Assembly: GCA_029859455.1 (NCBI GenBank)
Contig: JAOUDE010000170.1
Span: 1 to 5,846 of the forward strand
Direction of reading: 5' to 3'
DNA: 5,846 nt
Source: Ignavibacteria bacterium
GTDB lineage: Bacteria; Bacteroidota; Ignavibacteria; UBA10030; UBA6906
In this document: positions 1-5,846 of the stretch, piece by piece
How positions within the stretch are numbered: position 1 is the first letter of the stretch
Layout: each line of letters starts with the position of its first letter
Notes under the pieces: generated by a model
What the model was told of the DNA's origin: nothing
What the model saw: the letters and a program-made list of their open reading frames with translations, nothing else
Databases searched by the model: none
Translations under genes and position numbers: made by a program

Positions 1-211
1 GGAACAACCACCCGAGAAAGACAACCACCCCCGCATACACGGAAACGAACCAGGTAAACGTGCATTCAGCCCGGTATACGCCGGCAATGATGGCCGGGAG
101 AGATCGCAGGCCGCGGGTTGTCAGGGTCGTGACATCATGATTCTTCTGGAGATACGAGAGGTCATCCCTGATAAACGGCGCTTCCTGTGTTGAGGTAAAC
201 AGGATCCTCAC
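1..211 (-). CDS. Putative glycosyltransferase (GT4-like), N-terminal part, runs off the left edge
   Basis: Only the first 70 residues are in the window. Translating the minus strand from GTG at 211 gives VRILFTSTQEAPFIRDDLSY and then a hydrophobic stretch containing TFTWFVSVYAGVVVFLGWLF. The pattern of a short beta strand (RILF), a 'PFIRDDL..L.K.HDV' segment and later an 'F.WF.S.YA' segment resembles the N-terminal Rossmann-like half of group 1 (GT4-like) glycosyltransferases, which use activated sugars to build cell-surface glycans. The sugar-nucleotide-binding C-terminal half lies outside the window, so donor and acceptor cannot be guessed. The start is well delimited: the frame is closed by TGA at 269-271 and GTG is the only ATG/GTG/TTG codon between that stop and the conserved region. 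A weak GAAAGG lies 13 bases upstream. The family call is from remembered motif shape, so it is moderate; that this is a real gene is more certain. Confidence 0.62.
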   Translation of the reverse strand, partial: MRILFTSTQEAPFIRDDLSYLQKNHDVTTLTTRGLRSLPAIIAGVYRAECTFTWFVSVYAGVVVFLGWLF

Positions 212-253
212 TTGGCGGGAGATGCCTTTCGGAAAGGTGTGAGCATCGGGAGC

Positions 254-282
254 AAGATAGGTGAATTGTCAGAAACTGTCAA
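254..282 (-). promoter_or_regulatory. Sigma-70-type promoter for the leftward glycosyltransferase gene
   Basis: On the minus strand TTGACA (277-282, all six consensus bases) is followed by exactly 17 bases and then TATCTT (254-259, four of six consensus -10 bases). Transcription would start near position 247 and give a leader of about 36 bases before the GTG at 211. The orientation, spacing and place just upstream of the only gene on this strand support it. If the host mainly uses a Bacteroidetes-type primary sigma factor, the match would be less meaningful. Confidence 0.6.
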
Positions 283-283
283 T
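265..283. promoter_or_regulatory. Imperfect palindrome / 10-bp-spaced direct repeat, possible operator
   Basis: The sequence ATTGTCAG-AAA-CTGTCAAT has two 8-base arms that pair at seven positions, with one T/T mismatch (269 with 279). It also contains TGTCA twice in direct orientation (267-271 and 277-281), ten bases or one helical turn apart. It covers the -35 box of the leftward promoter, where a bound regulator would block RNA polymerase. No regulator gene is in the window. The signal is short and could be chance. Confidence 0.3.
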
Positions 284-328
284 CCAAACAAGCAGTTCCC
301 TTCCTCTCTGATCGCTCAATGCTCCTCT

Positions 329-357
329 TTGCTTTTCCTGCATTGATTCGATATATT
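329..357 (+). promoter_or_regulatory. Candidate promoter of the lipoprotein-transporter-polA operon
   Basis: TTGCTT (329-334, three of six -35 bases) is followed by a 17-base spacer and TATATT (352-357, five of six -10 bases), predicting a transcript start near 364-366 and a very short leader to the ATG at 379. The same segment can be read as a Bacteroidetes-type promoter: TTTG at 328-331, 20 bases, then TATATTGG at 352-359 against the TAnnTTTG consensus. Either reading places the transcript start downstream of the alternative ATG at 319, which supports the 379 start. Confidence 0.4.
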
Positions 358-378
358 GGGACTATTCAATTGAAATCC

Positions 379-957
379 ATGGCCCGGTTCGCCCCCTCCC
401 TCCTCTTCATCGTTACACTCATCGCTCTGAACGGCTGCCTTACCGTTGCCGGAAAGGAATACCATATCCGGCTGCATTCTGACGGCTCAGGGACTGCGAC
501 GATACGCTTCCTTGATATAGGATCCGAATCGGAAGATACTTCCGACGTCTCCGCTGAGGATTTCGAACACCTCATAAACTCCTATCTGTACGGATCTGAA
601 TTTGAGGACCAGAATCCCGGGTGGCGCAATGTGCAAAAAAGGCTCTACGAGGATGGCGGCCTGCTCAACGGTGAACTCACGTTCGAGTTCGATTCGATCA
701 GCACTGTCTGGCTGTACCGGTTCGACCTGTCGGGTCCTCTTATGTACTACGTAGGTACAGACAGGCTGGCCGAGGAAGTACGCGAGACGAATGGCCGTTT
801 CCGCCCTGAAATAATGCCGGTCGTCTTCTGGCCTGCCGGGACGACGGAATTGTATCTGCACACAAGGATCCGCTCCGAGGCACCGGACCGCCGGAGTCTG
901 GCACCTCTGTTTCGTCATTGGAAAAGGGAGAAGGCAGACCCGATGCGGGAGGAGTAG
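379..957 (+). CDS. Small exported lipoprotein of unknown function
   Basis: A 192-residue protein that I do not recognise. From the ATG at 379 it begins MARFAPSLLFIVTLIALNGC: a short basic start, a hydrophobic core and a lipobox-like LNGC, so Cys20 should be lipidated after cleavage by signal peptidase II and the protein anchored at the membrane surface. The mature part starts LTVAGKEYHIRLHSDGSGTA and reads as alternating beta strands with an acidic segment (SESEDTSDVSAEDFE) and a charged C-terminus. An ATG at 319 extends the frame by 20 residues, but that puts extra hydrophobic sequence before the signal peptide and lies upstream of the likely transcript start, so 379 is preferred. There is no strong ribosome binding site at either. 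The stop is 2 bases before the transporter start, and its last codons carry the transporter's ribosome binding site. That implies co-expression, but not necessarily a shared function. Confidence 0.8.
   Translation: MARFAPSLLFIVTLIALNGCLTVAGKEYHIRLHSDGSGTATIRFLDIGSESEDTSDVSAEDFEHLINSYLYGSEFEDQNPGWRNVQKRLYEDGGLLNGELTFEFDSISTVWLYRFDLSGPLMYYVGTDRLAEEVRETNGRFRPEIMPVVFWPAGTTELYLHTRIRSEAPDRRSLAPLFRHWKREKADPMREE
948..952 (+). promoter_or_regulatory. Ribosome binding site that fixes the transporter's TTG start
   Basis: GGAGG (within GGGAGGAG, 947-954) lies 7 bases before TTG at 960 and inside the last codons of the lipoprotein gene. It is the strongest Shine-Dalgarno match seen at any start in the window. 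An in-frame TTG at 918 has nothing comparable upstream, so 960 is chosen. Confidence 0.7.
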
Positions 958-959
958 GA

Positions 960-2177
960 TTGGAGTTCTGGAAGAGGAACCTGTTTATCCTCTGGGGAGC
1001 ACAGTTCCTCGCGATGCTCGGGATGCACCTTGTGATCCCCTTCCTCCCGTTCTTTGTCCGTGAACTCGGAAGCCCTGAATCCGAGGTGGCCTTCTGGAGT
1101 GGAGCTGCGTTCGCAGGGACATTTTTCTCTGCCTTTCTTGCCACTCCGTTCTGGGGAACGCTCGGCGACCGGTACGGACGTAAAGTCATGGTGGTCCGGG
1201 CGATTCTTGGACTCGCCCTCGCTCAGGTTCTGATCGGTTTCTCTCAGGACGTGTACCAGCTTGTCTTCTTCCGTGTCCTCCAGGGTGCCATCAGCGGCTT
1301 TATCGCCTCATCGCTGGCGCTCGTGTCCACGAACACGCCGAAGGGACGGATGTCGTATGCGCTGGGGATACTCCAGTCAGCCACAGCTGCAGGGATGGTC
1401 CTTGGTCCCTTCGTTGGAGGCGTCCTTGCCGACAGCATCGGATACCGACCGGTGTTCTTCATTACAGCGGGACTCTGTCTCATCAGCGGCATTGCCATTA
1501 TCGCGTTGGTCCGGGAGGAAACTCCTCCGGGCGGATCAGCCAGGCGCTTCGGGGTTATTGACAATTTCAGACTTGTGGCACGCCATCGCGAACTCCGGAT
1601 TGCCGGCATCAGTCTCGTCGTCATTCAGATGGCGGTTCTGATGATTGAACCGGTGTTCGCCCTCTTCATCGAGAGTTTTGACAGAGAGCACGAATATCTC
1701 TCCACGATCACAGGACTGATCTTCTCCATTGCAGGAATTTTCATGATCATCTCAGGCCCCTGGTGGGGAAAACGAAGCGACCGGGTCGGACAGAAGAACA
1801 GCCTTACGATCGCGCTGGCGGGCGCAGGCGGCGCATACGCATGTCATACGCTGGTCTCGGGGCTCCTGCAGCTCGCTGTTCTGCGTGCATTTCTCGGGTT
1901 GATGCGCGGCGCTGTCCTGCCGGGACTCTATTCGCTGGTCAGCATCCATGCACCGCAGGAGCGCCAGGGAGGAGTCATGGCGACTGCATCCTCACTGACG
2001 CTTCTCGGAAACACGATGGGGCCGCTCTTAGGCGGCCTCCTCGCCGGTTTCTTTGGGATCACCGCTTCATTTGTCGCCGCGGGCATTATCCTTGTCGGGG
2101 TCAGCCTGTTCCTTCATTTCTCCCTTCCGGAAATGCGCGGCTCAACAGCCAGACCGACAACCAATGACGCACGATGA
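960..2177 (+). CDS. Major facilitator superfamily efflux transporter, MdtG-like (DHA1 family)
   Basis: A 405-residue inner-membrane protein with the hydrophobic pattern of 12 transmembrane helices in two halves. It probably exports drugs or other small amphipathic compounds in exchange for protons. Visible signatures (numbering from TTG at 960) are the loop 2-3 motif A, GTLGDRYGRK, at about 66-75; the antiporter motif C in helix 5, GMVLGPFVGG, at about 145-154; and a second-half copy of the loop motif, WWGKRSDRVGQK, at about 268-279. Segments such as GYRPVFFITAG and the overall spacing resemble E. coli MdtG, but the substrate cannot be read from sequence, so no symbol is given. The frame extends upstream to TTG 918, but TTG 960 has the good ribosome binding site and still leaves helix 1 (NLFILWGAQFLAMLGMHLVI) complete. 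The stop overlaps the polA start as ATGA, pointing to coupled translation in one operon. Confidence 0.9.
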   Translation: MEFWKRNLFILWGAQFLAMLGMHLVIPFLPFFVRELGSPESEVAFWSGAAFAGTFFSAFLATPFWGTLGDRYGRKVMVVRAILGLALAQVLIGFSQDVYQLVFFRVLQGAISGFIASSLALVSTNTPKGRMSYALGILQSATAAGMVLGPFVGGVLADSIGYRPVFFITAGLCLISGIAIIALVREETPPGGSARRFGVIDNFRLVARHRELRIAGISLVVIQMAVLMIEPVFALFIESFDREHEYLSTITGLIFSIAGIFMIISGPWWGKRSDRVGQKNSLTIALAGAGGAYACHTLVSGLLQLAVLRAFLGLMRGAVLPGLYSLVSIHAPQERQGGVMATASSLTLLGNTMGPLLGGLLAGFFGITASFVAAGIILVGVSLFLHFSLPEMRGSTARPTTNDAR

Positions 2178-4957
2178 TGGCACACCCTGACCGGCTTTTT
2201 CTGCTTGACGGAATGGCGCTCGCCTACCGGGCTTACTTCGCTCTTATCGCCCGGCCGCTGATGAACAGTAAGGGTGAGAATACCAGTGCTGTCTACGGCT
2301 TTGTCAATACCCTCCTCAAGATCCTTTCCGAAGAACGGCCGGAGTATCTGGCCGTTGTATTCGATGCAAAGGGGAAAACGTTCCGGCATGACCGATACAG
2401 CGAGTACAAGGCAACCCGGCAAAAGATGCCGGAGGATATGGCCGGCCAGATGGACGCTCTCAAGGCCGCCGTCAAAGGATTCAACGCCCCTCTCCTTGAG
2501 ATCCCAGGATACGAAGCGGACGATGTCATTGGTACGCTCGCACGGAAAGCGGAACAGGAAGGCGTGCACTCGTATATGGTCACGGGTGACAAAGACTTCA
2601 TGCAGCTCATCTCTCCGCTCATCAGTATCTACAAACCGGGAAAATCAGGCGCTGACCCTGAGATTATTGACCGCGAGTCTGTGGCGACCCGGTTCGGTGT
2701 ATCGCCGGACAAGGTAATCGAAGTCCTCGGTCTCATGGGTGATTCGTCCGACAATGTACCGGGAGTCCCCGGTATCGGTCCGAAGACGGCGATTCCTCTG
2801 ATTCAGAAATATGGAACAATCCCGGAACTGTACGATAAGCTTGATGAGATTCCACAGAAAGGTGTAAGAGAAAAGCTCCGGAAGAACAGGGATTCGGCTT
2901 TTCTCTCACGAGACCTCGTGACGATCCGGACCGAAGTCCCGCTCGCAATCGATTTCCATGAGCTGAAAGCGGCTCCTCCGGACACGGCAGAACTGATCAG
3001 GCTCTTCGAACAACTGGAATTCCGGACCCTCGTCACAAGGATGAAGCGGAATCCGCCGCGTCTCACGATGGACGCGGGGAAACCTGTAGCGGAACCGGCG
3101 ATTCCCGAGCCTGAACCCTCGAATACGATCCTGACGGAACCGCACGACTATCGGTGCATCCTTACGCATGCGGATCTTGTCGCTCTCCTGCCGCTGATCG
3201 AAAAGGCGTCACGCATCAGTGTTACGACGCTGAGAACATCTTCGGACCCGCTGAGGAGTGGTCCGATAGGAATGTCGCTCTGCATGAGGCCTTCGGCTGC
3301 TTACTTCATTCCGCTGAAGGGAAAGCAACCACCTGAAGGGCGCGGCTGGTCCGACGTGATGTTCACCTCCGGAGAAGCTCTCGAGATCCTGAGGCCTGTC
3401 CTGGAAAACCCGCTGATCGGAAAGATCGGGCATGATATCAAGACTGACTTCCTTTCTCTGTCAACGGCAGGGGTGAGTATTTCAGGGGTTGTCTTCGATA
3501 CCATGGTCGCCAGCTACCTCCTCCGGTCCGATGCGCGCCACCGGCTCGACGCGCTTTCAAAGGAACACCTCGACTACACGATGATCCCGAGGGACGGGAT
3601 CACGGGAACAGGAAAGGACCAGCGTCCGATCACCGCGGTCCCGCTGACCACGCTCGCAGAATACCTCTCTGAGCAGTCGGACATAGCATTGAAAGTCTCG
3701 GACCTTCAGCAGAAACGATTGTCCGAAGCCGGGATGAAATCGTTGTGTTCCGAGGTCGAGTTCCCCCTGATCAGCGTTCTCGGGCGCATGGAGCGTGCAG
3801 GGATCCGTCTCGATGTTGATTATCTGGCCGAGATGTCGGTTGATCTCGAGAAGCACATCGCGAAACTGATCGAACAGATCCATACACATGCGGGCGAAAG
3901 CTTCAACATCAATTCGACGCAACAGCTTGCGGAAATCCTCTTCTCCCGCCTCGGCCTTCGTACCGTACGAAAGACAAAGACGGGCTTTTCCACCGATGCA
4001 TCGGTCCTTGAGGCACTCCGGAACGATCACCCGATCGTGGAGGACCTGCTCCGTTACCGGCTTCTGACGAAACTGAAGTCGACATACGTCGACGCTCTCC
4101 CCCAGCTGGTCAATCCTCACACCGGACGCCTTCACACATCGCTGAGTCAGACTGTCGCCGCGACCGGTCGCCTCGCAAGCAACGACCCGAACCTCCAGAA
4201 TATTCCGATCCGGACCGAGGAGGGCCGGGCAATACGGCGGGCATTCGTGCCGGCTGAATCGGGTCTCCGCCTCCTCTCGGCTGATTACTCGCAGATCGAG
4301 CTGCGCGTCATGGCCCATATCAGCGGCGATCCCGGCCTGACGGAAGCGTTCCGCAACCACGAGGATATCCATACTTCCACAGCGGCCAAGGTCTTTGGAG
4401 TTCAGCTGAAGGAGGTCTCGTCCGACATGCGGAGGAAGGCAAAGGAGGTCAATTTCGGTATCATGTACGGACTGAGCCCGTTCGGCCTCGCAAACCGGCT
4501 GGAGATCGCGCAGTCAGAAGCGAAGGAGATCATTGCGAACTACTTTCAGCGGTTCCCTTCGGTCAAGGACTATATTGTCACCACCATCGAATCAGCGCGC
4601 AAAGACGGGTATGTCTCGACCCTGCTGGGCCGCAGGCGATACCTTCCTGATATCAACAGCAGAAACGGGAATGTCCGGTCGAATGCAGAGCGGCAGGCAA
4701 TCAATATGCCGATTCAGGGAAGCGCCGCAGACATGATCAAGAAGGCGATGATTATTGTGGAGAGGGAACTGGCCAGTGAGGGGTTAGGTGCAACAATGCT
4801 GTTGCAGGTTCACGACGAACTTCTTTTCGAAGTCCCAACCGCTGAAATCGAGGAGACAACGAGGATCGTCTCGGAAAGGATGAAGTCAGCCCTTCCTCTC
4901 TCCGTCCCTGTTGAAGTGGATGTCGGATCAGGAATGAACTGGCTCGAAGCACACTAA
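2174..4957 (+). CDS. polA: DNA polymerase I, full length, with a degenerate proofreading site
   Basis: A 927-residue family A polymerase, almost the length of E. coli Pol I (928). It fills gaps and removes RNA primers in lagging-strand synthesis and excision repair. The 5'-nuclease domain (about 1-290) has LLDGMALAYRAYF, YEADDVIG (Asp116/117), TGDKDF (Asp139/141) and GDSSDNVPGVPGIGPKTA (about 189-206). The 3'-5' exonuclease-like domain (about 325-515) is folded like the family, but Exo I 'DTE' reads TTL (351-353) and the Exo III aspartate is Gln501; Asp425 and Tyr497 remain. The polymerase domain (about 520-927) is intact: motif A DYSQIELR (Asp704, Glu709), motif B RRKAKEVNFGIMYG (Arg754, Lys757, Phe761, Tyr765), motif C VHDE (His880, Asp881, Glu882). 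The start overlaps the transporter stop (ATGA) and no Shine-Dalgarno is visible, so translation is probably coupled. ATG at 2177 is an equal alternative. Expected activity is polymerase plus 5'-nuclease without proofreading. Confidence 0.98.
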   Translation: MMAHPDRLFLLDGMALAYRAYFALIARPLMNSKGENTSAVYGFVNTLLKILSEERPEYLAVVFDAKGKTFRHDRYSEYKATRQKMPEDMAGQMDALKAAVKGFNAPLLEIPGYEADDVIGTLARKAEQEGVHSYMVTGDKDFMQLISPLISIYKPGKSGADPEIIDRESVATRFGVSPDKVIEVLGLMGDSSDNVPGVPGIGPKTAIPLIQKYGTIPELYDKLDEIPQKGVREKLRKNRDSAFLSRDLVTIRTEVPLAIDFHELKAAPPDTAELIRLFEQLEFRTLVTRMKRNPPRLTMDAGKPVAEPAIPEPEPSNTILTEPHDYRCILTHADLVALLPLIEKASRISVTTLRTSSDPLRSGPIGMSLCMRPSAAYFIPLKGKQPPEGRGWSDVMFTSGEALEILRPVLENPLIGKIGHDIKTDFLSLSTAGVSISGVVFDTMVASYLLRSDARHRLDALSKEHLDYTMIPRDGITGTGKDQRPITAVPLTTLAEYLSEQSDIALKVSDLQQKRLSEAGMKSLCSEVEFPLISVLGRMERAGIRLDVDYLAEMSVDLEKHIAKLIEQIHTHAGESFNINSTQQLAEILFSRLGLRTVRKTKTGFSTDASVLEALRNDHPIVEDLLRYRLLTKLKSTYVDALPQLVNPHTGRLHTSLSQTVAATGRLASNDPNLQNIPIRTEEGRAIRRAFVPAESGLRLLSADYSQIELRVMAHISGDPGLTEAFRNHEDIHTSTAAKVFGVQLKEVSSDMRRKAKEVNFGIMYGLSPFGLANRLEIAQSEAKEIIANYFQRFPSVKDYIVTTIESARKDGYVSTLLGRRRYLPDINSRNGNVRSNAERQAINMPIQGSAADMIKKAMIIVERELASEGLGATMLLQVHDELLFEVPTAEIEETTRIVSERMKSALPLSVPVEVDVGSGMNWLEAH

Positions 4958-4966
4958 AAGCTGAGG

Positions 4967-5623
4967 TTACGCAGAAACCAGGACAGGTTCCTGAGGGGCG
5001 AAGAGTGAGAGGACGATATAAGCGACGATTGTCAGCCCGAAGGAAACAAAGATACAGACCACAAAAATCAAGCGGACGATAACAGGATCGATCCCGAAAT
5101 AGTTTCCCAGCCCTCCACACACACCGAAGAGTTTCTTCTCCTTTCGCGATCGGTAGAGCCGCCGGGTTTGTATTCCCTGCGCCATTCCGGCCGCGGCCTC
5201 CGGTGGCCTGTCTGACCCCGACCCCCTCCGGACCAGGAGTCCGATGCCAAGACCGATCAAAGCGATCGGGAGAATCAATTCCCAGATATCGCCGTGAAAC
5301 CAGTGGAACGGAACCAGATCGGTGACACCGATGAACAGAATTGTTCCAAGCGAAGCAAGGACGATGCCAAGCACCAGAAGAAAGGAGGAAGGACGTTTCC
5401 CGGCCGGCGTCAGCATCTGTTCAGCAATGGGTGAAGGCATGATGATCATCGCGACGATATAAAGGAAGATCCCGATACCACCGGCAAACGCCGCAAGGAC
5501 CAAGCCGATACGGACCAGGGTCGGGTCGATCCCGAAATATTCCGCGACCCCTCCGCAGACACCGTCGATGATCCTGTGTTCAAACGACTTGCGGATCCGT
5601 TTTTCGCCAGATGGCTCTTTCAT
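4967..5623 (-). CDS. Membrane protein with two PspC domains
   Basis: A 218-residue protein carrying two copies of the PspC domain (phage-shock-protein C family, linked to envelope-stress responses). Copy 1 spans about 9-64 (DGVCGGVAEYFGIDPTLVRI, then a membrane helix) and copy 2 about 155-209 (FGVCGGLGNYFGIDPVIVRL, then a membrane helix). Between them are two more hydrophobic segments, about 81-100 and 114-131, followed by a linker rich in Gly, Ser, Pro and Ala. A likely reading is an inner-membrane protein with four helices. The start is forced: TAA closes the frame at 5654-5656 and ATG 5623 is the only start codon before copy 1. GGAGA directly abuts this ATG with no spacing, so it is not a usable ribosome binding site. 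No PspA, PspB or PspF gene is in the window. It converges on polA with 9 bases between stops. Classical PspC has one domain, so a direct equivalence with E. coli PspC is not claimed. Confidence 0.92.
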   Translation of the reverse strand: MKEPSGEKRIRKSFEHRIIDGVCGGVAEYFGIDPTLVRIGLVLAAFAGGIGIFLYIVAMIIMPSPIAEQMLTPAGKRPSSFLLVLGIVLASLGTILFIGVTDLVPFHWFHGDIWELILPIALIGLGIGLLVRRGSGSDRPPEAAAGMAQGIQTRRLYRSRKEKKLFGVCGGLGNYFGIDPVIVRLIFVVCIFVSFGLTIVAYIVLSLFAPQEPVLVSA

Positions 5624-5657
5624 TCTCCATGATACGGTTTCGGGGTCTCTTGGTTAC

Positions 5658-5685
5658 AAAAAAAACCGGCCTCGTGGCCGGTTTT
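5658..5685 (-). terminator. Intrinsic terminator of frr
   Basis: On the minus strand a perfect 10-base-pair stem, AAAACCGGCC / GGCCGGTTTT (5662-5685), closes a 4-base loop (5672-5675) and runs into eight T residues (5658-5665). It begins 12 bases after the frr stop. On the plus strand the stem is followed by only four T residues and then GAAGG, so it should work mainly leftward. It separates frr from the PspC gene. Confidence 0.88.
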
Positions 5686-5697
5686 GAAGGGTGGGTA

Positions 5698-5846
5698 TCA
5701 CAACTCCATGATCTCTTTTTCCTTCAGACTCAGGAGCTGATCGATATCGGCTATATGCCGATCGGTCATTTTCTGAACCTCCCCCTCGCCCCGTTTTCGC
5801 TCATCCTGCGAGAGGTGCTCCTCCTTCTCTGCTTTTTTCAGATGTT
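5698..5846 (-). CDS. frr: Ribosome recycling factor, C-terminal 48 residues; start lies beyond the right edge
   Basis: Reading the minus strand from the right edge (first complete codon 5842-5844) to TGA at 5698-5700 gives a highly charged helical C-terminus that includes HLKKAEKEEHLSQDE and ends in HIADIDQLLSLKEKEIMEL. The '..D..Q.LTD.YI..ID.LL..KEKEIM.(V/L)' ending is characteristic of ribosome recycling factor, the roughly 185-residue protein that works with EF-G to split post-termination ribosomes. These residues form the last long helix of the three-helix bundle (domain I). About three quarters of the gene, including the start, is missing from the window. An intrinsic terminator follows at once, so frr is the last gene of its transcript, which may begin with pyrH as in many bacteria; that part is not visible here. 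Confidence 0.93.
   Translation of the reverse strand, partial: HLKKAEKEEHLSQDERKRGEGEVQKMTDRHIADIDQLLSLKEKEIMEL

Noticed and set aside
319..378. Extending the lipoprotein to ATG at 319
   Set aside because: This would add a second hydrophobic stretch before a complete lipoprotein signal, has no ribosome binding site, and lies upstream of the predicted transcript start near 365.
487..1189. Two minus-strand frames (487-918 and 740-1189) opposite the lipoprotein and transporter genes
   Set aside because: They are shadows of well-supported plus-strand genes: compositions are Arg/Pro/Ser-rich with no signal or domain pattern.
1763..2167. Plus-strand frames inside the transporter gene (1261-1641 and 1763-2167)
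   Set aside because: They are out-of-frame readings of a clear 12-helix transporter, with low-complexity Arg/Ser-rich products and no start signals.
3557..4372. A 271-codon open frame on the minus strand inside polA
   Set aside because: It lies wholly opposite the conserved exonuclease and polymerase domains, its product has no recognisable motif, and long antisense frames are common opposite GC-rich conserved genes.
4977..4994. Hairpin CAGGA-CAGGT-TCCTG as a terminator for polA
   Set aside because: The stem is only 5 pairs, no T-run follows on either strand, and it lies within PspC codons.
1..5846. A mobile element, phage defence system or other accessory island
   Set aside because: I saw no transposase, integrase, nuclease-helicase pair, terminal repeats, tRNA gene or array. 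The gene content is housekeeping and envelope functions with no obvious change in composition.

Overview
The window reads as ordinary chromosomal DNA of a bacterium with roughly 55% GC. The wording of the DNA polymerase I motifs (for example MRRKAKEVNFGIMYG and LLGRRRYLPDINSRNG), together with the weak ribosome binding sites, suggests the Bacteroidetes/Chlorobi (FCB) side of the tree, possibly an Ignavibacteria- or Chlorobi-like lineage. That is an inference from remembered family sequences and is held with low confidence. There are no RNA genes, insertion sequences, CRISPR arrays, prophage genes or attachment sites that I can support.

Layout. At the left edge (1-211, minus strand) lies the N-terminal part of a gene that looks like a glycosyltransferase with a GTG start. 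It is served by a good sigma-70-type promoter (perfect TTGACA, 17-base spacer, TATCTT) whose -35 box sits in an imperfect palindrome. The 167-base divergent intergenic region (212-378) also carries a candidate promoter facing right. To the right runs a tight plus-strand operon of three genes: a small unknown lipoprotein (379-957), an MdtG-like major facilitator efflux protein with a TTG start (960-2177), and full-length DNA polymerase I, polA (2174-4957). The lipoprotein and transporter are 2 bases apart, with the transporter's ribosome binding site inside the end of the lipoprotein gene. The transporter and polA overlap by ATGA. Coming from the other side on the minus strand are the last 48 codons of frr (ribosome recycling factor), its intrinsic terminator (5658-5685), and a 218-residue membrane protein with two PspC domains (4967-5623). 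The PspC gene converges on polA with only 9 bases between the stop codons.

How the genes relate. polA and frr are housekeeping genes. The lipoprotein and transporter may act together in the envelope, but this rests only on coupling. The PspC protein is probably a membrane-stress factor. The most interesting point is that this polA keeps its 5'-nuclease and polymerase active sites but has lost three of the four acidic metal ligands of the 3'-5' proofreading site. I see no convincing new biological system here; the remaining findings are modest.
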